DNA of 64,000 nt from NCBI GenBank assembly GCA_910576385.1, contig CAJTIR010000014.1, positions 1 to 64,000 of the forward strand, written 5' to 3'. Origin of the DNA: Lachnospiraceae bacterium. Lineage in GTDB: Bacteria; Bacillota; Clostridia; Lachnospirales; Lachnospiraceae. Below, in pieces: positions 17,021 to 25,257 of the stretch; positions within the stretch are counted from its first letter, which is position 1; each line of letters begins with the position of its first letter. Under the pieces are notes generated by a model. The model ran no database searches. It saw only the letters and a list, made by a program, of their open reading frames with translations, and had not been told where the DNA came from. Both the position numbers and the translations under genes were made by a program.

Positions 17021-17242
17021 TCAATTTGCCTCTCTTTTCCCGAATTTTTCACCAAGATTTTCTGTCGTCCCATCTGGAGCCACCAGATCTATATTATCCA
17101 ACTGCGCCCGCAAATTCCTGCGTATATTGGCAATATATTCCTTGCGCAGCAAATCTTGTTCTTTTCTCTCCTCCTCTGTCAAACCTTCTGCTTTCGATTT
17201 TCGTGCTAAAACATTGATACGGTCAATTTTTTCCTGATTCAT
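17021..17242 (-). CDS. DUF896 (YnzC-like) protein
   Basis: This 73-residue protein matches the DUF896/YnzC family: MNQEKIDRINVLARKSKAEG, then LTEEERKEQDLLRKEYIANI and a conserved RRNLRAQLDNIDLVAPDG tail, each segment recognisable. The family forms a small two-helix bundle. In Bacillus, YnzC lies in the SOS-linked yneA operon, but its activity is unknown. I choose ATG 17242 because GGAGG sits 5 nt upstream. The earlier ATG (17254) overlaps that site. It lies 51 nt after proB. Confidence 0.85.
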   Translation of the reverse strand: MNQEKIDRINVLARKSKAEGLTEEERKEQDLLRKEYIANIRRNLRAQLDNIDLVAPDGTTENLGEKFGKREAN

Positions 17243-17293
17243 ATGCTCCTCCATTTCCTAAGTTTCTGATACTATTACTTAAAATTTATAGTT

Positions 17294-18142
17294 TTATTCC
17301 ATACGTTCCTCAATAAAATCTGCAATATAGAAATCCTCGTCATAATGTTCCTTAAATAAAGTTCCCCGAAATTCTCCCTCAAAAATTTTATGCAAGATTC
17401 CCACATCCTCTGCATTGACAATTACCATATCTGCGCCAGATAAAGTGGCAATACGAGCAGCGGTCAACTTTGTCTCCATACCCCCAGTGCCCACATCACT
17501 GCCTGTGCTGCTCTTCGCCATTGCCAATATCTTAGGATCTAATTCTTCCACCACCTCTATCAGCTCTGCATCTGGATTTTTGTGCGGATCATCCGTAAAT
17601 AATCCGTCAATATCTGAGAGAAGAATCAATAAATCTGCCCCTACTAAGGCAGCTACCATCGCCGAGAGGCTGTCATTATCCCCAAATCGTATCTCATAAG
17701 TAGATACTGTGTCGTTCTCATTTACAATTGGAATTACGCCCAATCGAAACAGCTCTTCAAACGTATTTTGTGCATTTTTACGGGAAACATTATCCTGCAT
17801 CGTTCCCTTGGTCATCAAAACCTGTCCCACCTCCTGGTGATATTCCGCAAACATTTTTTGGTAGGTCAGCATCAATCTTGCCTGCCCCACCGCCGCACAA
17901 GCCTGCTTGGTGGCTATACTCTGCACACGTTCCTGAAATCCCAGCGCCTGGCGCCCTACCGCTATGGCTCCAGAACTTACCAGACAGACGTCTATCCCTT
18001 GGTTGCGGATATCACAAAGTTCCCGCGCCAGCCTTTCAATCTTTGTAAAATTCAATTTTCCAGTGTTTTCATGGTGCAGAGAAGAAGAGCCAATCTTCAC
18101 CACTACTCTTTTTTTATGTTTAAAATAATCCTTTGAATCCAT
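17294..18142 (-). CDS. proB: Glutamate 5-kinase, short form without PUA domain
   Basis: ProB phosphorylates glutamate, the committed and proline-inhibited step of proline synthesis. The amino acid kinase fold is clear: VVVKIGSSSL at the N-terminus, CLVSSGAIAVG, VNENDTVST, RFGDNDSLSAMVA and LLILLSDIDGLFT. At 282 residues it ends soon after the kinase domain, so the C-terminal PUA domain of E. coli ProB is absent. That is common in Firmicutes. ATG 18142 is chosen because GGAGG is 9 nt upstream; the earlier ATG 18160 overlaps this site. It starts 30 nt after the membrane protein gene. Confidence 0.95.
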   Translation of the reverse strand: MDSKDYFKHKKRVVVKIGSSSLHHENTGKLNFTKIERLARELCDIRNQGIDVCLVSSGAIAVGRQALGFQERVQSIATKQACAAVGQARLMLTYQKMFAEYHQEVGQVLMTKGTMQDNVSRKNAQNTFEELFRLGVIPIVNENDTVSTYEIRFGDNDSLSAMVAALVGADLLILLSDIDGLFTDDPHKNPDAELIEVVEELDPKILAMAKSSTGSDVGTGGMETKLTAARIATLSGADMVIVNAEDVGILHKIFEGEFRGTLFKEHYDEDFYIADFIEERME

Positions 18143-18172
18143 TGAATAATTCCTCCACAATTTTTCTATGTG

Positions 18173-19504
18173 TCACCTTTCTCTTGTTCCTGTCATCTTA
18201 GCATTGGGGTAAATCTGCTCCATTTTCCGATCTGGAAATTGCTCGTCAATCCAACATTCTGCCTGATTTTTAGCTGGTATTCCCTGTGCCCGCTCACTAT
18301 ATCGTCCCAAAGCCAAGCCGGACACCATAATATTCCAGACCATAAAAACAAGAACTAGATAACTAATCCACGTCCCTGTAACTTTCGGTACTTTCTCAAT
18401 CCATTTTGATATTCGAGGATAAAGAAGTTTCATCCACACCCAGGCAGCAATTCCCCAAAAAAAACAATACAGCAGATTGATACGCCCGCCGAGATTAAAA
18501 GGAACCTTACTGTAATCCCAAAACACTGTCCCAAATGCCAGTTCTGTAAATACACTGCATATATACTCATATGCACCGCCAAGAAACGTCCCCGCCAGAA
18601 AAATATAGCGGTCCTCATGATTCCGATAACGGTACAACAGAACAGTCGCTCCTGCAACACCAAATCCCCACACAAGACTGAACGGCCCATACACCACACT
18701 GCTGCGGCTCATCCAGCGCTCCAATACAATACGACAAAATACGGTCTCCACCAAATCTCCCAGAAAAGCCCCCAAAACAAAGATCCATAATACCTTATGA
18801 AAACTACATCCATAGGCAAATATTGCTTTCTGACAGGCAAGTTCGTGCCATTCTTGCTCCGTTTCAGGCTTTTTCAGACCTGGAAACGCGTGCTTGATTC
18901 TTCGCAGCACTACTTTTACAATAAAACCTTGTAAAGAACGAGAAGCCTGGGTAAATCCTTCTGCAATCTCCTGGAATGCTGGATTTTGATTTTTTACTTT
19001 CAACAGTGCAGCCGCTGTGGTCACAGTATCTGCAGCAAGCACTACGATCAGAAAAATCATCAAAATCATTCCTGGAATCCCTGGTACTCTGCGTATTATA
19101 CTTAAAAACAAAGGATTTATCAATGTTATTGCCAAAAATCCAAGGATTCCCCAGCAAAAAGAAACCGCCATGCAGATATAACCGCCTGCCTGAAACTTTC
19201 TACCGGAATAATCCCAGAGACGCAGATGAAATATTTTTTCTAAAGCCAATCCAGTCATAAGCTCTGTCACAGTACCTACAATCAGACATCCTAAAAACAA
19301 ATAAAACCAGCTTTCCTTTAAGGAGTCCAAAAATACCAGCATAAACACCATAGAAAACCCGTAGACTGGACACAAAATCCCATTTAACAATCCACGGTTT
19401 ATAAATCTCTTTCTTCCCGCCGCCGCATAGACAACCTCCAGACACCATCCCAAGAAACTATACACAAAAAACAACCATATCAACTCATATGCAGTATATA
19501 TCAT
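18173..19504 (-). CDS. Duplicated CmpB-family (putative ABC permease) membrane protein
   Basis: This 443-residue polytopic protein contains two copies of the ABC_trans_CmpB domain. Repeat 1 starts YELIWLFFVYSFLGWCLEVVY (segment YSFLGWCLEVVY), and repeat 2 (about residue 230) reads VLGAFLGDLVETVFCRIVLE. Each has the family pattern of four helices with NRGLLNGILCPVYG and SSVVYGPFSLVWG loops. Despite the family name, no ABC ATPase lies nearby, so a transport role is unproven. The start is preceded by AAAGGGACAGAAG. It lies just after the rnf terminator and ahead of proB, and may be read partly by read-through. Confidence 0.82.
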   Translation of the reverse strand: MIYTAYELIWLFFVYSFLGWCLEVVYAAAGRKRFINRGLLNGILCPVYGFSMVFMLVFLDSLKESWFYLFLGCLIVGTVTELMTGLALEKIFHLRLWDYSGRKFQAGGYICMAVSFCWGILGFLAITLINPLFLSIIRRVPGIPGMILMIFLIVVLAADTVTTAAALLKVKNQNPAFQEIAEGFTQASRSLQGFIVKVVLRRIKHAFPGLKKPETEQEWHELACQKAIFAYGCSFHKVLWIFVLGAFLGDLVETVFCRIVLERWMSRSSVVYGPFSLVWGFGVAGATVLLYRYRNHEDRYIFLAGTFLGGAYEYICSVFTELAFGTVFWDYSKVPFNLGGRINLLYCFFWGIAAWVWMKLLYPRISKWIEKVPKVTGTWISYLVLVFMVWNIMVSGLALGRYSERAQGIPAKNQAECWIDEQFPDRKMEQIYPNAKMTGTRER

Positions 19505-19521
19505 CTTCTGTCCCTTTCATC

Positions 19522-19583
19522 AAAAAACCGCCCCTTCTCTGTGTCCATGAAACAATGTTCCAGACCACAGAGAAGAAACGGTT
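19522..19583 (-). terminator. Rho-independent terminator of the rnf operon
   Basis: On the minus strand, CTTCTCTGTG (from 19573) pairs with CACAGAGAAG, extended by CCG/CGG near the base, around a loop of about 20 nt. The hairpin is followed by TTTTTT (19522-19527). It sits 26 nt after the rnfB stop codon and just before the CmpB-like gene. Confidence 0.85.
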
Positions 19584-19609
19584 ATTCACAAATTATATTA
19601 AATCGTCGC

Positions 19610-20410
19610 TTACACTGCCTTTGTAATGATCTTCTTCGGACATTTTTCCGCACAAGTACCACATCCAGTACATTTCTCATAATCAATATGAGCAATATTA
19701 TCTGTAACAGTAACAGCATGTTCTGGACAGTTCTTCTCACAGAGGTGACAACCGATACATCCTACAGAACATGCAGCCATCACATCTTTTCCTTTATCCT
19801 TAGAATTACACTGTACTTTTTGCGGAGCACCATAGGGAACCAATTCAATCAGGTTCTTGGGACATGCAGCCACACATTTTCCACAGGCTTTACATGCATC
19901 TTTGTCTACCACCGCAATGCCATTGATAATATGTACCGCATCGAATGGGCAGGCCTTCACACAGCTACCATATCCCAGACAGCCATAATTACAAGCCTTT
20001 GGCCCGCCATTAGGGATAAAGGCCATTGCTGCACAGTCTTCCACGCCTGTGTATTCATAATCCTGTTTTGCTTTTTCACAATCTCCAGCACATTTGACAA
20101 ACGCAACCTTTTTCTCGCCTTCCTCCGCAGACACACCCATAATCTCCCCAATCTGAGCTGCGATCGGCGCACCGCCTACCGGACATTGGTTTACTGGAGC
20201 TTCTCCCTTTACAATAGCAGCGGCAAGACCAGAACATCCAGCATAACCGCATCCGCCACAGTTATTTCCTGGAAGAACTCCCATAATTGCTTCTTCTCTC
20301 TCATCTACTTCTACTTTAAATTTTTCCCCGAAAATTCCCAGGAAAAAGCCAAGCAGAATACCAGTTCCACCCACTACTAAGGCGGCAATGATAATTGCTC
20401 CTATATTCAT
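19610..20410 (-). CDS. rnfB: Rnf electron transport complex subunit B
   Basis: RnfB takes electrons from reduced ferredoxin into the membrane Rnf complex, which passes them to NAD+ and pumps Na+ or H+. The 266-residue protein has an N-terminal membrane anchor (residues 4-27), a 4Fe-4S domain CGGCGYAGC near residue 52, and several further clusters: CLGYGSCVKACP, CKACGKCVAACP, CIGCHLCEKNCP and CTGCGTCAEKCP. That cluster content is typical of clostridial RnfB. AGGAGG precedes ATG 20410. It is the last gene of rnfCDGEAB and is followed by a strong terminator. Confidence 0.97.
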   Translation of the reverse strand: MNIGAIIIAALVVGGTGILLGFFLGIFGEKFKVEVDEREEAIMGVLPGNNCGGCGYAGCSGLAAAIVKGEAPVNQCPVGGAPIAAQIGEIMGVSAEEGEKKVAFVKCAGDCEKAKQDYEYTGVEDCAAMAFIPNGGPKACNYGCLGYGSCVKACPFDAVHIINGIAVVDKDACKACGKCVAACPKNLIELVPYGAPQKVQCNSKDKGKDVMAACSVGCIGCHLCEKNCPEHAVTVTDNIAHIDYEKCTGCGTCAEKCPKKIITKAV

Positions 20411-20422
20411 ATCCTTTTCCTC

Positions 20423-20998
20423 CTATATCATACCAGAGAATCCCATAAAGGCGATTGACATTAAACTGGCTGTAATTAACACGATCGCTGTTCCCTGAAA
20501 ACGTTTCGGAATATCATTATATTCAATTTTTTCTCGGATACCTGCCATAATCACAATGGCAATAAAAAATCCAAATGATGTTGCCAAACCATTTACCACG
20601 CCCTGCAGTAAATCATAACCTTTGCTGACATTATTCAATGCCACACCCAAAACTGCGCAGTTCGTAGTAATCAATGGGAGAAATACACCCAAAGACTCAT
20701 AAAGAGGGGGCATATTTTTCTTTAAGAACATTTCCACAAACTGTACCAAAGATGCAATTACCAAAATAAATACAATCGTCTGTAAATATTCTACATGACA
20801 AGGTATCAGAATGAATTTATAGATCAGTCCGGTAACAAAAGACGCCAGGGTTATGACAAAGATAACCGCGCCGCCCATTCCGGCCGCTGTCTCAGTTTTC
20901 TTAGAAACGCCCAGGAACGGACAAATTCCCAAAAACTGGCTTAATACTACATTATTTACAATGGCTGAACCAATTGCAATGATCAATAATTCTTTCAT
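20423..20998 (-). CDS. rnfA: Rnf electron transport complex subunit A
   Basis: RnfA is an integral membrane subunit that, together with RnfE, holds an iron-sulfur centre in the membrane core and forms part of the ion path. The 191-residue protein has six helices and the conserved cysteine motifs VVLSQFLGICPFLGVS near residue 25 and LITTNCAVLGVAL near residue 112. AGGAGG lies before ATG 20998. It is 12 nt after rnfE and 12 nt before rnfB. Confidence 0.97.
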   Translation of the reverse strand: MKELLIIAIGSAIVNNVVLSQFLGICPFLGVSKKTETAAGMGGAVIFVITLASFVTGLIYKFILIPCHVEYLQTIVFILVIASLVQFVEMFLKKNMPPLYESLGVFLPLITTNCAVLGVALNNVSKGYDLLQGVVNGLATSFGFFIAIVIMAGIREKIEYNDIPKRFQGTAIVLITASLMSIAFMGFSGMI

Positions 20999-21010
20999 CT
21001 ATTGCGCCTC

Positions 21011-21688
21011 CTATTCTTCCGATTTCTTTGCAGAGCCTGGTAACTTTCCAGTACACATTGCAGACTGAGAACAACTTGCACAGTCTCCGGTAAGACAGCC
21101 AGACGGCGCTGCAAGCGGTTTGCCCTTCTTCTCCATCTTATCTCGAATTACATTCATGCCTGCCACCAAAAAGGCAAGTACCAAGAAAGCGCCAGGAGCC
21201 ATGATAAATACAGTAATTCCCAGTGTAGCGCCTAAAATCTGACGAATCAGACCGATACAGGTCAAGCCGACGGTAAATCCAAGTCCCATCCCAAGACCGT
21301 CAAAAATAGATGGCGCAATCGGATTTTTGGAAGCATAACTCTCCGCTCTTCCCAGAATAATACAGTTTACCACGATCAATGGAATATATACGCCCAAAGA
21401 TGCGGAAAGAGCAGGTGTATATGCCTGCATCACAAACTGAACAATTGTAACCAGGGAAGCTACCACCACAATATAGGCCGGCATACGCACACCATTTGGA
21501 ATTACCTTGCGGAACAAGGAAATTAACAGGTTAGACATTACCAGCACCACTGTTGTGGAAAGTCCCATACCGACACCATTAACGGCAGAAGATGTAACCG
21601 CCAATGTGGGACACATACCTAACATCAACACAAAGGTAGGATTTTCTTTGATAATACCGTTATACAAACGTTCTACATATTTATTCAT
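21011..21688 (-). CDS. rnfE: Rnf electron transport complex subunit E
   Basis: RnfE is the membrane partner of RnfA and has the same fold in inverted topology. The 225-residue protein shows the family cysteine motifs VLMLGMCPTLAVTSS near residue 25 and LIVVNCIILGRAE near residue 108. Unusually, the C-terminal tail holds extra cysteines, CLTGDCASCSQSAMC, after a basic GKPLAAPSG segment. This cysteine-rich tail occurs in some Lachnospiraceae RnfE proteins and might bind metal. The gene begins 2 nt after the rnfG stop. Confidence 0.96.
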   Translation of the reverse strand: MNKYVERLYNGIIKENPTFVLMLGMCPTLAVTSSAVNGVGMGLSTTVVLVMSNLLISLFRKVIPNGVRMPAYIVVVASLVTIVQFVMQAYTPALSASLGVYIPLIVVNCIILGRAESYASKNPIAPSIFDGLGMGLGFTVGLTCIGLIRQILGATLGITVFIMAPGAFLVLAFLVAGMNVIRDKMEKKGKPLAAPSGCLTGDCASCSQSAMCTGKLPGSAKKSEE

Positions 21689-21690
21689 AC

Positions 21691-22302
21691 TTAGTTACCT
21701 CCCTGCAAAGCACTTCTGAAATACACCAGACATGCATTGACGCCATTGGTGACTGCCCGAGAAGAAATGGTAGCGCCTGTAACCGCCTGAATCTCATTTT
21801 CACCCGCCGGAGCTGTCTTTACCACTGTATAGGTCTCCTCTGTCTTACCCTCAAACTGGGAATAAAACGGTTCTTCCTGAACCAATACACCAAGACCCGG
21901 CGTCTCGCTGATGGATGTTATGGAATATCCGTTTAAGGTTCCATCATTCTGAATGCCCACGGAAAAAGCAATATCTGCCTGGCTGCCCTCATGGGAAATT
22001 ACATTCACTACATAACCTAAAACATTGCCAGAAGCATCCAGCGCTTTGTTCACTGCGGTAATCTCATCATTTGGAAATTCACTTGCAGCGATCACTTCTG
22101 CCGCTTTTGCTGCATCAAAATTGGCATCCTCCTCAAAGGAAGCTGCATCTGCAAACACTACTTTATATGCCTCATCTAAGGCCGCCTTCTCTGCCGCTGC
22201 AATTGGTTCTTTTGTCACTTCATAGACAACGCCCAGCATAAAGCCCAACACCAGTGTAAAGGCGGTTAGAATTAACGCGTCATGTACAATCTTCTTATTC
22301 AT
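21691..22302 (-). CDS. rnfG: Rnf electron transport complex subunit G (flavoprotein)
   Basis: RnfG is a membrane-anchored flavoprotein facing outside the cytoplasm that carries covalently bound FMN. The 203-residue protein has one N-terminal transmembrane helix (residues 8-27) and the flavinylation motif VTGATISSRAV, with Thr178 the expected phosphoester site. A separate ApbE-type flavin transferase would be needed and is not in this window. GGAGG precedes ATG 22302. The gene overlaps the end of rnfD by 8 nt. Confidence 0.96.
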   Translation of the reverse strand: MNKKIVHDALILTAFTLVLGFMLGVVYEVTKEPIAAAEKAALDEAYKVVFADAASFEEDANFDAAKAAEVIAASEFPNDEITAVNKALDASGNVLGYVVNVISHEGSQADIAFSVGIQNDGTLNGYSITSISETPGLGVLVQEEPFYSQFEGKTEETYTVVKTAPAGENEIQAVTGATISSRAVTNGVNACLVYFRSALQGGN

Positions 22303-23236
22303 GCTGCTTTACCTCCTTTTTCTGACCAAATGCCCTTGGAATGGTAAATTTCTCAATAATTGGCACTAAAAGGTTGCTGAGGATAATCGCAAAGGACACA
22401 CCCTCTGCATTGGCGCCAAAAATACGGAATAATCCAGTAAGCAGTCCAAGCAGAATACCATATACAATTTTCCCCATCGGCGTAATCGGAGAAGTCACAT
22501 AATCAGTTGCCATAAAAAATGCTCCAAGCATCAATCCGCCGCCGCACAGCTGTGCCACCAGATAAGTTACATCAAATCCGTGTCCGCCAAACAAAAGAAT
22601 AAACACAATAAAGGATAAAATATAACTTGCCGGAATCGTTAAATCAATCACACCAGTGGCAATCAGAAATATTGCCCCAATTAAAATAGCAATTGCACTG
22701 GTCTCACCGATTGTTCCCGCAGTTGTTCCCAAAAGCATTTTCATAGTGTCAACGCTCTCACCACTCTTTAAGAGAGCTAGAGGCGTCGCTCCTGTCACAC
22801 CATCATATGTAAAACTTGTCATCGTTCCCGCAAAGGAAACCAAAAGAAAACATCTCGCCCCCAGCGCTGGATTCATAAAATTCTGTCCCAGACCGCCAAA
22901 CATCATTTTAACAATTATAATCGCGAATACGCTGCCCAATACTGCCTGCCAAATTGGAAGCGTATGCGGAAGGTTGAGCGCCAGCAGTAATCCTGTCACC
23001 ACTGCACTAAAATCATTGATAGTACTTTTTTTATGTATCAGCTTCTCAAAAATCCACTCAGAAGCCACACAGGTTGCAATACACACTAAGATCATCACCA
23101 AGGCCTGAATACCAAAATTTATCACGCCAAACACGCTGGCTGGCAATAAGCCAATTACCACATAGAGCATAATTTTGGCAGATGTATCTTTGGCACGGAT
23201 ATGTGATGATGATGATACATTATATAAATCACTCAC
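22295..23236 (-). CDS. rnfD: Rnf electron transport complex subunit D (flavoprotein)
   Basis: RnfD is a ten-helix membrane subunit with covalent FMN and is thought to form the main ion pathway. The motif DGVTGATPLALL carries the flavinylated threonine (Thr151 in this numbering). The N-terminus NVSSSSHIRAKD matches family members. I choose GTG 23236 (giving 313 residues) because AGAGGTG lies 7 nt upstream and the encoded start MSDLYNVSSS fits the family. The earlier ATG at 23275 has no site and overlaps the region after rnfC. It starts 107 nt after rnfC. Confidence 0.96.
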   Translation of the reverse strand: MSDLYNVSSSSHIRAKDTSAKIMLYVVIGLLPASVFGVINFGIQALVMILVCIATCVASEWIFEKLIHKKSTINDFSAVVTGLLLALNLPHTLPIWQAVLGSVFAIIIVKMMFGGLGQNFMNPALGARCFLLVSFAGTMTSFTYDGVTGATPLALLKSGESVDTMKMLLGTTAGTIGETSAIAILIGAIFLIATGVIDLTIPASYILSFIVFILLFGGHGFDVTYLVAQLCGGGLMLGAFFMATDYVTSPITPMGKIVYGILLGLLTGLFRIFGANAEGVSFAIILSNLLVPIIEKFTIPRAFGQKKEVKQHE

Positions 23237-23343
23237 AATAAGACACCTCTTTCTCATTTTATCATATTGGTTCACTGCTCAGTACTTAATTTCCTATAAA
23301 TTCATGTTATTTGCGTAATGACAAAAATTCTGAACAGCCGCCG

Positions 23344-24663
23344 CTATTTCTTTCTTCTCTCTGCAAGGATCTGCTTCTTCATCGTCCGAATTGACTGTGC
23401 CAGAGGTATCTTTGCCGGACAAATATAGCTGCAGCTTCCGCACTCAATACACTCCATACCATTCCATTTCTCAAATCCTGCCATATCCCCATGTTCAGCC
23501 ATTTTTGCCAATCTGGTTGGAATAATCTGCTCTGGACATGCTCCCACGCAGCGCCCGCAATTGATACATGCTGTCGTCTCACTTGCCGCTACATCATCCT
23601 TGGCAAGACAGAGAAGAGAGGAAGAAGTCTTTGTGGTGGGAATATCCAGGCCAAACATTGAAAATCCCATCATAGGCCCACCGGAAATTACCTTCTGCGG
23701 CTGAACCTTAAAGCCACCTGCTGCCTCGAGCACCTCTGCATAACTCATTCCCAGACAGATATCAAAATTACCTGGTTCTGCCACTGCATCTCCAGTTACC
23801 GTAAAGATACGATTCATCACCGGCTTGCCCAGTTTTACCGCATTGTAAATAGATATCAAAGTCTCAACATTATCCACAATGCAACCTGCATCCGCCGGAA
23901 GCATGGTGGAATTGATCTCCCGATTGGTCGTTGCATAGATCAATTGACGCTCACCACCCTGCGGGTATTTCGTCTTAAGTGGACATACTTCCATACGTGG
24001 CTCATTCTTCGTCAGTTCCTGCATCTTTGCAATACAGTCTGGCTTATTATCTTCTATACCAAACAATCCCTTTGCATGGTCAAACAATTGCAGCACGATC
24101 CGCATACCTTCAATCAATTCCTTGGGATTTTCCAGCATACGGCGGTAATCCGCTGTCAAATACGGCTCACATTCCGCACAATTTGCAATGATATACTCAA
24201 TCTTGTTTGGCTCCTTGGGAGACAGTTTTACATGAGTCGGGAAACCAGCGCCCCCCATACCCACTACACCAGCCTCTTTCACTTTTGTAATAATTTCCTC
24301 TTTGGAAAGAGAAGTTACATCCTCAACAGGCTTATATTCCACCTCTTCCATCTTCTCATCATTTTCAATGATAATGGAATTCACCATATCACCCACTGCA
24401 CCTCTGCGCGGTTGAATTGCTTTTACCTTACCAGATACAGAAGAATAAATCGGTGCAGATACGAAGCCGCCTGCTTCCGCAATTTTCTGTCCGCGCAGAA
24501 CGGTATCACCTACAGCAACTACAGGACTTGCTGGCGCTCCGATGTGCTGTGAAACCGGAAAAACCAGTTCACTTTTGGGTAATAATTCACGTATTGGCTT
24601 ATCCTTGGAAAATTCTTTTCCGTCATGTGGATGAACGCCGCCTTTAAATGTCATCAAACCCAT
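23344..24663 (-). CDS. rnfC: Rnf electron transport complex subunit C
   Basis: RnfC is the peripheral subunit that binds FMN and NAD+, where NAD+ is reduced. The 439-residue protein has the N-terminal TFKGGVHPHDGKEFS, a glycine-rich nucleotide-binding stretch VGMGGAGFPTHVK near residue 135, and two 4Fe-4S motifs near the C-terminus (CINCGRCVGACP and CIECGSCSYICP). The start at 24663 follows a GTGGGGG site. It is the first gene of the operon. The upstream spacer has two TATAAT hexamers but no convincing -35 element. Confidence 0.97.
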   Translation of the reverse strand: MGLMTFKGGVHPHDGKEFSKDKPIRELLPKSELVFPVSQHIGAPASPVVAVGDTVLRGQKIAEAGGFVSAPIYSSVSGKVKAIQPRRGAVGDMVNSIIIENDEKMEEVEYKPVEDVTSLSKEEIITKVKEAGVVGMGGAGFPTHVKLSPKEPNKIEYIIANCAECEPYLTADYRRMLENPKELIEGMRIVLQLFDHAKGLFGIEDNKPDCIAKMQELTKNEPRMEVCPLKTKYPQGGERQLIYATTNREINSTMLPADAGCIVDNVETLISIYNAVKLGKPVMNRIFTVTGDAVAEPGNFDICLGMSYAEVLEAAGGFKVQPQKVISGGPMMGFSMFGLDIPTTKTSSSLLCLAKDDVAASETTACINCGRCVGACPEQIIPTRLAKMAEHGDMAGFEKWNGMECIECGSCSYICPAKIPLAQSIRTMKKQILAERRKK

Positions 24664-24666
24664 TTT

Positions 24667-25257
24667 CGTGCCCCCACTTTCTAATTATATTTAATATTAT
24701 AATTTATCCTTTGCCTTTGTATGATAGAAACAGGACAAATCACTTTGTACATTATATCATATTTTATTTGCACTGGTATATACTTTTTGCATTTTTTCGA
24801 CAGATTTAATTATAAATAAGCAATTTATGTATGAATAGCGTAAAAGCCGCCCAAATTATCCATTTATTGGTAAAATATCAACACATTCTGCCATAAATCT
24901 GTAATATAAGACATGGACTCTTTTTGCTCCTCTGTCATTGTAATTTTCTCTTCTTGTTCTGCACCTTGGAAAATACATACAAAGAATTAGAATATAATTT
25001 AACACTTTTGAGTTTCCCCATTTTGTAATTTAAAGTGCCAAAAAGTTTCCAGCACAAAGTGATGGAAACACTTTGCACATAAAAGCGCTATGAAAAGCTA
25101 GCTTTTCAGACGCTTTTTGTGCAAGACCTTTTGGCACTATAAGATCGGCTGTTATAAAAAATGGGGAAACTCAAATTTAACACTAACTGGTAATTACACG
25201 AAAAATGTACTATAATGTCTTTAATTTGCATAATCAGCACAAAATATGGAGGGTATT
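24667..25257. other. Divergent spacer between rnfC and the exonuclease gene
   Basis: This spacer of about 590 bp separates rnfC (minus) from the YprB-like gene (plus). It is AT-rich and holds the miniature element at 25007-25175. On the minus strand, TATAAT hexamers lie at about 24700 and 24755 upstream of rnfC. On the plus strand, TATAAT lies at 25211-25216 with a weak TGGTAA 17 nt upstream. A minus-strand 24-codon frame (24864-24938, beginning MTEEQKESMS) has no good ribosome site and may be the remnant of a gene end. Confidence 0.5.
25007..25175. mobile_element. Miniature inverted-repeat element (169 bp) with 9-bp target duplication
   Basis: The ends are exact 18-bp inverted repeats: TTTGAGTTTCCCCATTTT at 25007-25024 and its complement at 25158-25175. 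Immediately outside, TTTAACACT occurs on both sides (24998-25006 and 25176-25184), an exact 9-bp target-site duplication. Inside are further nested inverted repeats, including GAAAAGC/GCTTTTC and GTGCCAAAA/TTTTGGCAC arms, so the whole unit could fold into one long hairpin. It has no coding capacity and would need a transposase supplied elsewhere. A truncated relative lies at 45951-46020. Confidence 0.85.

Noticed and set aside
24864-24938. 24-codon minus-strand frame (MTEEQKESMS...) upstream of rnfC
   Set aside because: Codons look plausible, but there is no Shine-Dalgarno site and it is very short. Kept only as a note in the spacer entry.
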